In this document: in pieces, positions 43,617-51,714 of the stretch | Numbering within the stretch: position 1 is the stretch's first letter | Layout: each line of letters starts with the position of its first letter | From: Firmicutes bacterium UBA3572 | GTDB lineage: Bacteria; Bacillota; Desulfotomaculia; Desulfotomaculales; Desulforudaceae | DNA length: 64,000 nt | Direction of reading: 5' to 3' | Assembly: GCA_002375985.1 (NCBI GenBank) | Contig: DFNH01000036.1 | Location: forward strand, 50,319 to 114,318 | The notes under the pieces: generated by a model | The model's input: the letters and a program-made list of their open reading frames with translations, nothing else | What the model was told of the DNA's origin: nothing | Database searches by the model: none | Translations under genes and position numbers: made by a program

Positions 43617-43649
43617 GGTAATGCCCTCCTTGAAATGATCAGGAACGTT

Positions 43650-43899
43650 ACTTGTGAGAACTCAGAATCCAGAATTCAGAATTCAGAAGAATTAGGAAAT
43701 ATTTGATTCATAACCTCCGTCGATAATGCACAACAGCTATGCCGCGCGCTATTGGGCTGCCAGCAAGTCCGTGTATTTTCATCCTTCGTGGCGCTGGTCT
43801 AGAACCAGCATGGGCGGCTGTCACCGTTTCCCGCCCCTCTTAAAACAGCAGCGCCTTCGGGTTCCTCCTTTATTCTCCATTCTGAATTCTATATTCTAA
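43650..43899. repeat. Insertion bounded by GAATTC-rich inverted repeats (MITE-like)
   Basis: About 250 nt between thrS and its T-box. The left edge reads AGAATTCAGAATTCAGAAGA (43671-43690 region) and the right edge CATTCTGAATTCTATATTC (43879-43899 region), so the edges are imperfect inverted repeats of a CAGAATTCAGAA unit. The interior has no open frame. It looks like a small non-autonomous element or intergenic repeat. Confidence 0.55.
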
Positions 43900-43931
43900 A
43901 AACAGACCCCCGTCCCGGCCAGGGACGGGGG
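43897..43931 (-). terminator. thrS T-box terminator
   Basis: CCCCCGTCCC/GGGACGGGGG stem, then TCTGTTTTTAG on the minus strand. It is the expression platform of the thrS T-box. Confidence 0.9.
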
Positions 43932-44165
43932 CCGTTAACCCCGCGGTTCCACCCTGATTGGAAGCTTAAAAGACTTCCCGCTTCAGGCACAGATAACGGC
44001 TGTGTCCGGCCCGGTTTTTGGCCGGGCGGCTCCGGGGTGGTCTTCAGCCGGCCGTTGCCTGGATACGCTCACAGCCTTCGACGCATCCTCTCTGTCAGGT
44101 CGGCGGGCCTACTCGCCCCTTCAACGCCTGTACTAATATTTTGTAATACTTTCTTAACTTTACGG
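43932..44165 (-). ncRNA. T-box leader of thrS
   Basis: The T-box sequence AGGGTGGAACCGCGG is at 43941-43955. Stem I with an AGAGAG-type bulge and a GAAGACCACC specifier region lies upstream. The Thr codon ACC occurs in this segment at the expected place. Uncharged tRNA-Thr should pair through its 3' end with the UGGA bulge and prevent termination. Confidence 0.93.
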
Positions 44166-44170
44166 CGGTT

Positions 44171-44200
44171 ATTATATTCTATCGGCGGCCAGAGTGTCAA
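44171..44200 (-). promoter_or_regulatory. thrS promoter
   Basis: -35 TTGACA (44195-44200), 18-bp spacer, -10 TATAAT (44171-44176) on the minus strand. Confidence 0.8.
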
Positions 44201-44214
44201 TGGGAAGGCCAAGC

Positions 44215-44844
44215 CTAAAAGGCGCCCGTCAGCCGCGAAAGATAAAGCAACAGTACCTGGAACAAACCGATGATAAACCCCAGGATCCCGCCGAGCACCG
44301 TGATATGTTTGATCTCTCTGGCGGCCACCCGGTAAACGATGGCCTCGAGCGTCTCCAGGGGAAACGAGTTCATCCGGTCTTCTACCATCTTGCCGATCTT
44401 GATTTCGTCGCGAATGGCGTGCGAAGCCTCGTCCGCCAACCAGTCAACAATATGCGGCAGGCGGTCTTCGAGCATATCGGCCAGGGTATCAGCCAGAAAT
44501 TTCTTAACCGCACCGGGGATAATTCCAGGCGTGCGCAACATAACCGCCTCGTGAACCGCATCACTGATGGCCACGGATAGTTTGGCCGTCATCTCTTCTG
44601 AACGTACCTGATTCACCAGGTCTTCAAAGGTGAGCAGTTCGGCCTCGATGGTTTCACCAATACTACGAGCCAGATCCCCTCGCCTTTTGGGCAACACACC
44701 CTGAATCGTCAGGGGAAGCCCGGGGATTTTAAGCGGCCGGTAAGGGCGGAAAAGCAGCTTTACCGCCAACAGGTTCGTCGCCCAGCCGATGAGCGCTCCG
44801 ATCAGGGGTAAAGTTAAAGCGTAAAGCCAAAACAAAACATCCAT
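44215..44844 (-). CDS. DUF445 family membrane protein
   Basis: A 209-aa protein of the DUF445/YheB type. The N-terminal helix LYALTLPLIGALIGWATNLLAVKLLFRPYRPLKIPGLPLTIQGVLPKRRGDLARSIG includes the family pattern GWxTNxLAxKMLFRP-x-IQGVxPKR (given here as separate parts). A long amphipathic helical region and a C-terminal hydrophobic helix (VLGGILGFIIGLFQVLLLYL) follow. The function is unknown. Located between ytxC and thrS. Confidence 0.9.
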   Translation of the reverse strand: MDVLFWLYALTLPLIGALIGWATNLLAVKLLFRPYRPLKIPGLPLTIQGVLPKRRGDLARSIGETIEAELLTFEDLVNQVRSEEMTAKLSVAISDAVHEAVMLRTPGIIPGAVKKFLADTLADMLEDRLPHIVDWLADEASHAIRDEIKIGKMVEDRMNSFPLETLEAIVYRVAAREIKHITVLGGILGFIIGLFQVLLLYLSRLTGAF

Positions 44845-44913
44845 CCTTGCGAAGGCTTAGCCTAAATGCTCTAAAAATATATCAAATTGCCGCTCTTTCC
44901 GCAAGGTTAGCAC

Positions 44914-45747
44914 TCAGGCCTGATTGGAGGTGGGACAGTACGCGCACCCCTTACAATAGTGCAAAGCCCCGGGGAAAACTTCGCTCAGGGTATTGTAGGT
45001 GGCGGACATACATTCGCCGTGAATGGTGACCCGGCGCGGGGCCAGTGTAACCAGGGCTGCGATCAACAGATCCTCCTGCCGCATCTCATCTTCGGCGCCC
45101 AACGCCCCCTCTTCCATGTTTTTGGCCACCATATACATTTGCTCGTCATAGATGCAAAACCGGTTGCCGGAAAGAATAACCACGTGTACCTTATCCAGAG
45201 GACGTTCCTGTCGCTGCGCAAACTGCTTCAGGATCCGGATGAACTCGTGGTTTTCCTGTTCCAAAAGGGCATCATCCAGAATGCGGCCCACGATTTTCCC
45301 CACCACGTCCGGGTAATCCGGCAACCGGAAGCTTACAAAGCCGGTCACATTCAGCATGGCATTATCTTCCAGATAATCGGCCAACCGCGCGACCATTTTG
45401 CCCCGGTAGCCGCCCAACGGAGATCGATCCTCATTGAGGTGGACACGCACCAGATTCCAGTCCCGGTCGTCCAACCAACCGGTATCACTAAAGAGCCGGC
45501 GCCCGACAAAATACTCCCACTCCTGAATGATCAGGTCGGCCACCGCTTGGGCGACCGCATACCGGAAACGCCCACGGTCCTGGCGGCCGAAGAGCCTGCT
45601 TTCCACTACGCGACAGTAAATCTGACCAGATGACCGCCGGCGGCAAGTCAATCGTAGTCCCTGCCTTTGCAGCGGTTGGAATTCCCGGTTTAACAACGCC
45701 AGTAAAACTGGTGTCAGGTGGGGCGGGGTCCAAATAGATACGTCCAA
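44914..45747 (-). CDS. ytxC: Sporulation protein YtxC
   Basis: A 277-aa YtxC-like protein, a conserved endospore-former protein encoded near thrS. Typical segments are AVAQAVADLIIQEWE, ADYLEDNAMLNVTGFVSFRLPDY and the acidic DALLEQENHEF region; the C-terminus has a CKGCAYC cluster that is not universal. TTG at 45747 is preferred because an AAGGGGG site lies 8 nt upstream. TTG at 45795 would add 16 residues but lacks a ribosome-binding site. Confidence 0.85.
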   Translation of the reverse strand: MDVSIWTPPHLTPVLLALLNREFQPLQRQGLRLTCRRRSSGQIYCRVVESRLFGRQDRGRFRYAVAQAVADLIIQEWEYFVGRRLFSDTGWLDDRDWNLVRVHLNEDRSPLGGYRGKMVARLADYLEDNAMLNVTGFVSFRLPDYPDVVGKIVGRILDDALLEQENHEFIRILKQFAQRQERPLDKVHVVILSGNRFCIYDEQMYMVAKNMEEGALGAEDEMRQEDLLIAALVTLAPRRVTIHGECMSATYNTLSEVFPGALHYCKGCAYCPTSNQA

Positions 45748-45923
45748 CCAGCCTTCCCCCTTTAACGCGTGCTTGTTTTTAAGTGTAAACCACAACGTTT
45801 TACAATATGCCCGGAAGGAGGACGCTCAATAACCACGTTTTGGTAGGCTTAGCAACCAGTCCGGGTAACGGCAAAGGAAACCAGGAACAACTGCCGAATG
45901 TAAATTTAGGAGGCACCAGTGAA

Positions 45924-46709
45924 ATGAAAGGGGCAGATACCGGATTGCTGCGGGGAGTCTACATTATTGACGCCGACAACACCCTTTGGGACACCAACCA
46001 GGTGTTCCTGAACGCCCAACTGGAAATGATCAACGCGCTCCGGCAAAACGGGTACGGCTTAGACCAAGAAACAGCCATCCAGGCCATACGTGACCTGGAT
46101 TTCAAAATTGCAGTGACGCTGAACAACTTTGAGTATGACTTCTCCAGACTGGCGTGCGCCCTGCTCCTGGTGGAGCGGGGCCTGCCCGAAACCGAAGCGG
46201 TGCAGTTGGTTTGTGCCGCCGAACCACCCGTGGACGAATGGCCGACAGCACTTGGCGCAGGCCGCGCTTTCTACCAATACCTGGACAGACATTTTCCGGT
46301 GCTCTTTGCTGGGGTCATGGAAACCCTAACTGCCCTACGGGACGCAGGCAACACCCTGGTTCTGCACTCCGAAGGTCTGCGCGGCCGGATCCTCCGGACC
46401 CTGGCCGCACACGCTCTAGAACCCCTGTTCGACTGCCTGGCCCTGGAACGCAAGAGCCGGGAATCCTTCCAGCGGGCCAGGCGGGCAGGCGAAAACCTTT
46501 TCCGGACCTCAACCGGGCAAAATCCCGACCGTTGCGTCGTGGTCGGCGACTCGCCAAAGCGCGATATCCGGTTCGGAAACCTGATCGGAGCCACTACCGT
46601 GTTTAAGCCGGGAGGCTGGCTGGGCACCGAAATACCCGATGATCCCATGCTTATTCCCCACTTCACCATCGAGAGCTTCCCCGAACTCCTGGAATTAGAC
46701 GAACCTTGA
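45924..46709 (+). CDS. HAD superfamily hydrolase
   Basis: A 261-aa HAD phosphatase-like protein. Motif I DADNTLWDTN with the nucleophilic Asp, motif II LHSEG, a Lys-bearing segment ERKSRESF, and motif IV VVVGDSPKRDIRFGN are present. The cap between motifs I and II is helical. The ATG at 45924 has TTAGGAGG 10 nt upstream; the longer frame begins close to the ytxC start and is unsupported. It is divergent from ytxC. Substrate unknown. Confidence 0.88.
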   Translation: MKGADTGLLRGVYIIDADNTLWDTNQVFLNAQLEMINALRQNGYGLDQETAIQAIRDLDFKIAVTLNNFEYDFSRLACALLLVERGLPETEAVQLVCAAEPPVDEWPTALGAGRAFYQYLDRHFPVLFAGVMETLTALRDAGNTLVLHSEGLRGRILRTLAAHALEPLFDCLALERKSRESFQRARRAGENLFRTSTGQNPDRCVVVGDSPKRDIRFGNLIGATTVFKPGGWLGTEIPDDPMLIPHFTIESFPELLELDEP

Positions 46710-46918
46710 TCCCCATTCTCACGCATTCAGGTCTGACCGTCTCATTCGTAACAGTGCTCCCGGGCAGATCATCCCTAGAACAACCTAGTCAAAATTTCAC
46801 CGCGGGAAGTAGGATTCTTGTTAAGAAGTGTCGAATAAAATCGTTAGTACGATTATACCGGCTTGATAAATTTTTATCGCCGTATTACAATAAACGTTGT
46901 TTTCGCGATATGTTTTGC

Positions 46919-46964
46919 AGGGACGTAAGGAGTCCCTAACTAATTAATACCTAACTAATTAATA
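46919..46964 (+). repeat. Small hairpin plus tandem 15-bp repeat ahead of livH
   Basis: AGGGAC-GTAAGGA-GTCCCT stem (46919-46937) followed by two perfect copies of CCTAACTAATTAATA (46935-46949, 46950-46964) in an AT-rich patch. It may serve as an operator region; the rest of the 300-nt gap 46710-47005 shows no gene. Confidence 0.6.
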
Positions 46965-47005
46965 AAATTAATTAAAAAATATACTGAACAGAGGAACCGC
47001 TTGCG

Positions 47006-47875
47006 ATGTTCGATATAGGACAAATTCTGGTAAATTCAGTGGTGACATCCAGTCTCTATCTTCTAGCTGGCACCGGTTTGACGCTAACCTACGGCCTGTC
47101 CAGGTTCCCCAACTTTGCTTATGCCGAGTTTATCACCCTGGGAGCTTTCTGCGGTCTCTTTTTTCTAGCCAAACCAGACGGGGTTTTCTTCCTGGCTTTG
47201 ATCGTCGCCTTTCTGGTGGCGGGATTTGTCAGCGCATCTTCTTATACACTTGTCTTCCGTCCGCTTGTCGAACGAAAAACCAGCTTGATCCATTTGATGG
47301 TGGCCTCCATTGCGTTGGGTTACGTGCTCCGCCACAGCATGGGTGAATCCTGGGGTTGGTCGGCGCAGGCGTATCAAATTATGTGGCCCGTGTACAACAT
47401 CGGCAATGTCCGGATAACCGGTCTGTGGATCATCCTGATCGCAACCGCCGTGCTTACCGCCGTCGCTTTGCATTTCTTCCTGACCCGCACAAGAGCTGGC
47501 AAGGCGATCCGGGCCATTGCCTCAAACCCTGACTTGGCCTCCGTCACGGGCATCAATCGGCAAAAGGTCGTCTTGCTGACCTGGTTCTTCGGTGCCGGGT
47601 TGGCCGGGGTGGCCGGGGTGTTCAGGGCCGCGGACACCCGGCTTTTCCCCATGCTGGGCTGGGATATTCTGTTGCCCATCTTTGCGGTCACAATCCTCGG
47701 CGGCATCGGCAGCTTTTACGGCCTGATCATTGCCGCTCTTCTTCTCGGGCTGGCTGAGAACTTCGGCGTAGTTTTGCTTTCCGGTCTCGGGCTCTCTACG
47801 GAATACCGGATGGCGATAGCGTTCCTAATCCTGATCGGGGTGCTCATTATCCGACCCAAGGGATTGGCTAGGTGA
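47006..47875 (+). CDS. livH: Branched-chain amino acid ABC transporter permease LivH
   Basis: A 289-aa permease with about eight membrane helices. LivH pattern: SLYLLAGTGLTLTYGLSRFPNFAYAEFITLGAF at the N-terminus and the EAA-like loop RTRAGKAIRAIASNPDLASVTGINRQKV. GGIGSFYGLIIAALLLGLAENF is near the C-terminus. First gene of livHMGFJ. ATG with GAGGAA upstream. Confidence 0.96.
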   Translation: MFDIGQILVNSVVTSSLYLLAGTGLTLTYGLSRFPNFAYAEFITLGAFCGLFFLAKPDGVFFLALIVAFLVAGFVSASSYTLVFRPLVERKTSLIHLMVASIALGYVLRHSMGESWGWSAQAYQIMWPVYNIGNVRITGLWIILIATAVLTAVALHFFLTRTRAGKAIRAIASNPDLASVTGINRQKVVLLTWFFGAGLAGVAGVFRAADTRLFPMLGWDILLPIFAVTILGGIGSFYGLIIAALLLGLAENFGVVLLSGLGLSTEYRMAIAFLILIGVLIIRPKGLAR

Positions 47876-47881
47876 TAGAAA

Positions 47882-48811
47882 ATGGATCTTATGATTTATG
47901 TGCTTGACACACTTGTTTTTATGGGGATCTTCGCCCTGTTAAGCCTGAGCTTAAACGTGGAATACGGGTTTACCGGGTTAGGCAATTTTGGCAAGGTGGC
48001 CTTTTTCATGGCCGGTGCCTACACCTATGCGATTACGTCATCGTTTGGTTGGCCCTTTTACTTATGCCTGATACTGGCCGGCTTGGTCGCATCGGTGCTG
48101 GGCGCGCTCGTTTCCCTGCCGGCGTTACGCTTACGGGAGGACTACCTAGCCATCGTCACGCTTTCCTTCGGGGAAATCCTACGGATCTTTGTCAAGGCAG
48201 AACAGTGGTTGGCCGGCGGGGTGTGGGGAATCGCCGTCCCGTCCGCCTTCGCCAACATGGACTTCACCCCGCGTATGCAAACTTGGGCCAGTGTGGTGCT
48301 GGTATGGGTTATTCTGATCGCGGTCTTCGTCTTTCTCTACCTGTTGATGAACTCCCCCTACGGCAGGGTGTTGCGGGGTATCCGTGAGGATGATGTGGCC
48401 GTCCAGGTACTGGGCAAAAGCTATGTCCTGTACAAGGTTCAGGCCCTGATGGTGGGATCGGCCATCGCCGGGGTAGCCGGGGGGCTTTTCGCTCAGTACA
48501 TCCGGTTTATCGATCCCTACATGTTTTTGCCCCTTGTTACCTTTACGGTATGGGTTATGCTGATTCTCGGAGGGCCGGCGAACCCCTGGGGCGCCGTGGT
48601 TGGTGCCGTGATCGTCGAGTTCTTTAACCGGGGTTCGCGGATTCTAAAGGATCATCTGGCGCTCCCGTTTGATCCCCACAACGTGCAGTATGCTCTCTTC
48701 GGTCTCCTGATCATTTTCTTGCTTCTCTACCGGCCTCATGGACTGTTCCGTGAAAAGCCGCTAAAAACCGGGGCTGAAGCTGAGGTGGCAAAATGGCAAT
48801 CCTCGTCGTAA
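47882..48811 (+). CDS. livM: Branched-chain amino acid ABC transporter permease LivM
   Basis: A 309-aa permease with a LivM pattern: LSLSLNVEYGFTGLGNFGKVAFFMAGAYTYAI and the coupling loop SPYGRVLRGIREDDVAVQVLGKSYVLYKVQAL. It is paired with LivH as the membrane heterodimer. Its 3' end overlaps livG by 19 nt. Confidence 0.96.
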   Translation: MDLMIYVLDTLVFMGIFALLSLSLNVEYGFTGLGNFGKVAFFMAGAYTYAITSSFGWPFYLCLILAGLVASVLGALVSLPALRLREDYLAIVTLSFGEILRIFVKAEQWLAGGVWGIAVPSAFANMDFTPRMQTWASVVLVWVILIAVFVFLYLLMNSPYGRVLRGIREDDVAVQVLGKSYVLYKVQALMVGSAIAGVAGGLFAQYIRFIDPYMFLPLVTFTVWVMLILGGPANPWGAVVGAVIVEFFNRGSRILKDHLALPFDPHNVQYALFGLLIIFLLLYRPHGLFREKPLKTGAEAEVAKWQSSS

Positions 48812-49572
48812 ACGGCATAAGCAAGAGCTTCGGCGGCCTGCAAGTGCTGAACCAGGCTTCTCTTGAGGTCGCGGAGGGAACTATCACCGGACTGGTGGGG
48901 CCCAACGGCAGCGGTAAGACCACCCTCCTGCACACCATCTTTGGTCTGATCAAGCCCGATGCGGGCACCGTAAGCTTCCGGAACCAACTGATAACCGGTT
49001 TGAAACCGCATCAGATTTACGAAGTCGGGCTGGCTTTTTCCTTTCAGTTGCCGCGGCTTTTCTTCCAGCTCACGGTGCTGGATAATCTCCTGCTGGCCGC
49101 GCGCAACCATATCGGCACCAGTTTCGCCAGCGCCTTATTCCTGCGCCGGCGTTGGCGCCGGCAGGAAACCGAACTGGCCCAAAAGGCCATGCAGATTCTG
49201 GAACTTCTCGGCCTGGTACACCTGGCCCTGCACCCCGCCGGCGAGCTGTCGGGCGGGCAGCGGAAACTGTTAGAAATAGGGCGGGCGTTAATGGCCGACC
49301 CGGTAATGATCCTTTTGGACGAACCGGCGGCCGGCGTGAACCCTGTTTTGGGGCGAAGAATCTACCAAAAGCTTTATACACTCCGCGAACAAGGCTTGAG
49401 CTTTTTGATCATAGAACATAAACTGGATATACTACTGGATTTTGCCGACTACATCTATATGATGGATGCCGGACGGGTCGTTCTTTCGGGTACACCGAAA
49501 GAGGTCATCGAAAACCCTGTCTTTTATGCCACCTACGTGGGAGAGACTCAAAATGCCGCTTTTCGAAGCTAA
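48793..49572 (+). CDS. livG: Branched-chain amino acid ABC transporter ATPase LivG
   Basis: A 259-aa ATPase. Walker A GPNGSGKTTLL, signature LSGGQRKLLEIGRAL, Walker B VMILLDEPAAGVNP and H-loop IEHKLD are intact. The LivG pattern AFSFQLPRLFFQLTVLDNLLLA is present. ATG within the end of livM with GAGGTGG upstream. Confidence 0.97.
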   Translation: MAILVVNGISKSFGGLQVLNQASLEVAEGTITGLVGPNGSGKTTLLHTIFGLIKPDAGTVSFRNQLITGLKPHQIYEVGLAFSFQLPRLFFQLTVLDNLLLAARNHIGTSFASALFLRRRWRRQETELAQKAMQILELLGLVHLALHPAGELSGGQRKLLEIGRALMADPVMILLDEPAAGVNPVLGRRIYQKLYTLREQGLSFLIIEHKLDILLDFADYIYMMDAGRVVLSGTPKEVIENPVFYATYVGETQNAAFRS

Positions 49573-50275
49573 AAACATCTGCGCCGGTTACGGCGACGTA
49601 ATGATTGTCAACGATGTAAGCCTCAGCGTCTCCAACGGCGACCTAGTAGCCATCGTGGGGCCGAACGGCAGCGGCAAGTCCACACTCCTCAAGAGCCTGC
49701 TGGGCCTGGCACACTTGTTTTCGGGCCAGGTACTGTACCGGGAACGCGACATCACGCGGATCGCCCCGTGGCAGGCCGTGGAGGTAGGCTTGGGCTACGT
49801 GCCCCAGGTGAACAATGTTTTTACTAACCTTACGGTCAACGAAAACTTGGAAATGGGTGCCTATCACCGGCATGACAAAGCAGGCATTCGGTCCGATCTC
49901 GAAGAAATGTACCAGAGATTCCCCGAACTGGCGGCCCGCAAAAAGGCCCGGGCAGAAACGTTGAGCGGGGGGGAAAGGCAACTCCTGGCCATTGCGCGGG
50001 CAATGATGGCGCGTCCCCGGTTGCTTTTACTCGACGAGCCGTTGGCCTTTTTGTCCCCCAAAGCTTCGGAGGTCGTGTTAAACCGTTTGTTACAGATCCA
50101 GGCTGAGGGCACGTCACTGCTCCTGGTCGAGCAAAACACCATCAAAGCCCTGCAAAACGCTTCGTACGGATACATCCTGAACGAGGGGCGGTGCGTAATG
50201 GAGGGCAAGGGGCCGCAGTTGCTTGCGGACGGGTCCCTTAGAGAACGGTTCTTAGGTTTGGGAAAGGAGGTGTGA
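49553..50275 (+). CDS. livF: Branched-chain amino acid ABC transporter ATPase LivF
   Basis: A 240-aa ATPase. Walker A GPNGSGKSTLLKSLLG, signature LSGGERQLLAIARAMMARPRLLLLDEPLAFLSP and H-loop VEQNT match LivF. ATG at 49553 with GGAGAG upstream overlaps livG by 20 nt. The frame upstream of it lies in livG. Confidence 0.97.
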   Translation: MPLFEAKNICAGYGDVMIVNDVSLSVSNGDLVAIVGPNGSGKSTLLKSLLGLAHLFSGQVLYRERDITRIAPWQAVEVGLGYVPQVNNVFTNLTVNENLEMGAYHRHDKAGIRSDLEEMYQRFPELAARKKARAETLSGGERQLLAIARAMMARPRLLLLDEPLAFLSPKASEVVLNRLLQIQAEGTSLLLVEQNTIKALQNASYGYILNEGRCVMEGKGPQLLADGSLRERFLGLGKEV

Positions 50276-50405
50276 GCGTCGCAGCGGATTGTTTTTGTGC
50301 CGGCGTTCGAAACAGGTGAGGAGGATAAGTAAATTAGTTGATTTTTATTAAGGAAAGGGGGGTATCCGCTCCGGATTCGATGGTTTGCGGGGCGGAGTAG
50401 CAAAC

Positions 50406-51593
50406 ATGGGTAAAAAGGTTCTGGCGCTTATAACGGTGTTGACCTTTTTCGCTACGGCCCTAGTCGGTTGTGGCCAGCAGACACCTGCGGACAAACAAGA
50501 ACAAGAAGAGGTTGTTAAGATTGGAAGCGCTCTCTCCATGAGCGGACTCCTTGGCCCTATGGGCGTTAAGATGACCGACGCGGTCAAGCTGGCCGTGGAG
50601 GAAATCAACGCGGCGGGCGGCATTAACGGCAAGCAAGTGGAGCTTTTCATTGAGGATGACGCCACCGATCCGGCCCAGTGCTTGAACGCCGTAAAGAAGC
50701 TGGTCGAGGTCAACGGCGTGCAGCTGCTGATTACCGGCATGAGCAGCGGCGCCGCTAGTGCCATTGGTCCGTATCTTTCGGAAAGAGGAGTGCTCGCGAT
50801 CTCCCCGTCGGCCACATCTCCGGCACTGACCGGTCAGCCCTGGCGCGACTATTTCTTCCGTACCGCCCCAAGTGACGAATACCAGGGTAAGGTAATGGCG
50901 CAGCTGGCCCTGGACAGGGGATTGAAGCGGATAGTCGTGTTTACTATGGATAACGTTTACGGGGTAAGCCTGGGTCAAGTTGCGGAGGCTGCGCTCAAGG
51001 AGGGCGGTGCCGAGATCCTGGCCTTTATCAAGTACGACCCTGCCAAGATGGATTACCGTACCGAGTTGACCCAAATCAAGAGCTTAAACCCAGACGGTGT
51101 GATTCACGTGGGTTACAACGACGACGGAGTGGTAGTCTACCAGCAAGCCCTCGACCTCGGTCTGGACACAATCCAGTGGATCGGCTGTGATGGTGTCTAC
51201 GGTACCGGCCTGTTCAAGACCGAGGCCTCCGCCACCTTCATGGCTAACGCGGTGATCGGCACCCGGCCGGGGGCGCCCGAGGGAGAAGACGCCTACGAAA
51301 ACTTCGTGGCGGCGTTCCGGGCAAAGTACAATGAAGATCCCGAGGTGTTCTGTGACACCGTTTACGATGCCGTCAAGCTGATCGCCCTGGCCGCCAACCA
51401 CGCCGGCAGCGAGGATCCGGCCAAGGTGCGCGACGCGCTCCTTGAAGTCGGGCAGAATTACCAGGGTGCCAGCGGTACGATCACCTTCGACGAAGGTGGT
51501 GACCGGCTCGGCGGCATCTACGAAATTTGGGAAGTTGTTAAGGAAGACGGCGAGTTCAAGTTCAAACGGGTAGATATGATTACCCTGAACTAA
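50406..51593 (+). CDS. livJ: Branched-chain amino acid ABC transporter substrate-binding lipoprotein
   Basis: A 395-aa periplasmic-binding-type lipoprotein. A lipoprotein signal (KKVLALITVLTFFATALVGC, Cys acylated) precedes the type I binding fold: KIGSALSMSGLLGPMG, VKLAVEEINAAGGING and ITGMSSGAASAIGPYL. The Ser/Thr ligand loop and the C-terminal EIWEVVKEDGEFKFKRVD are normal. ATG at 50406 follows GGAG. The gene is last in the operon, after the ATPases, 130 nt behind livF. Confidence 0.95.
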   Translation: MGKKVLALITVLTFFATALVGCGQQTPADKQEQEEVVKIGSALSMSGLLGPMGVKMTDAVKLAVEEINAAGGINGKQVELFIEDDATDPAQCLNAVKKLVEVNGVQLLITGMSSGAASAIGPYLSERGVLAISPSATSPALTGQPWRDYFFRTAPSDEYQGKVMAQLALDRGLKRIVVFTMDNVYGVSLGQVAEAALKEGGAEILAFIKYDPAKMDYRTELTQIKSLNPDGVIHVGYNDDGVVVYQQALDLGLDTIQWIGCDGVYGTGLFKTEASATFMANAVIGTRPGAPEGEDAYENFVAAFRAKYNEDPEVFCDTVYDAVKLIALAANHAGSEDPAKVRDALLEVGQNYQGASGTITFDEGGDRLGGIYEIWEVVKEDGEFKFKRVDMITLN

Positions 51594-51610
51594 AGCACGA
51601 CGGCAGTCGA

Positions 51611-51641
51611 AGGGCCCCTCTTCAGAGGGGCCCTCTTTTTT
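51611..51641 (+). terminator. Terminator of the liv operon
   Basis: AGGGCCCCTC-TTCA-GAGGGGCCCT followed by CTTTTTTCTTC on the plus strand, 18 nt after the binding-protein stop. Confidence 0.95.
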
Positions 51642-51714
51642 CTTCTAGTTAGTTTATCAGGTCCATTTAATATCCCGTTCCCGGGGTCAACGGCCAAACG
51701 GGATGGCCTTACGG

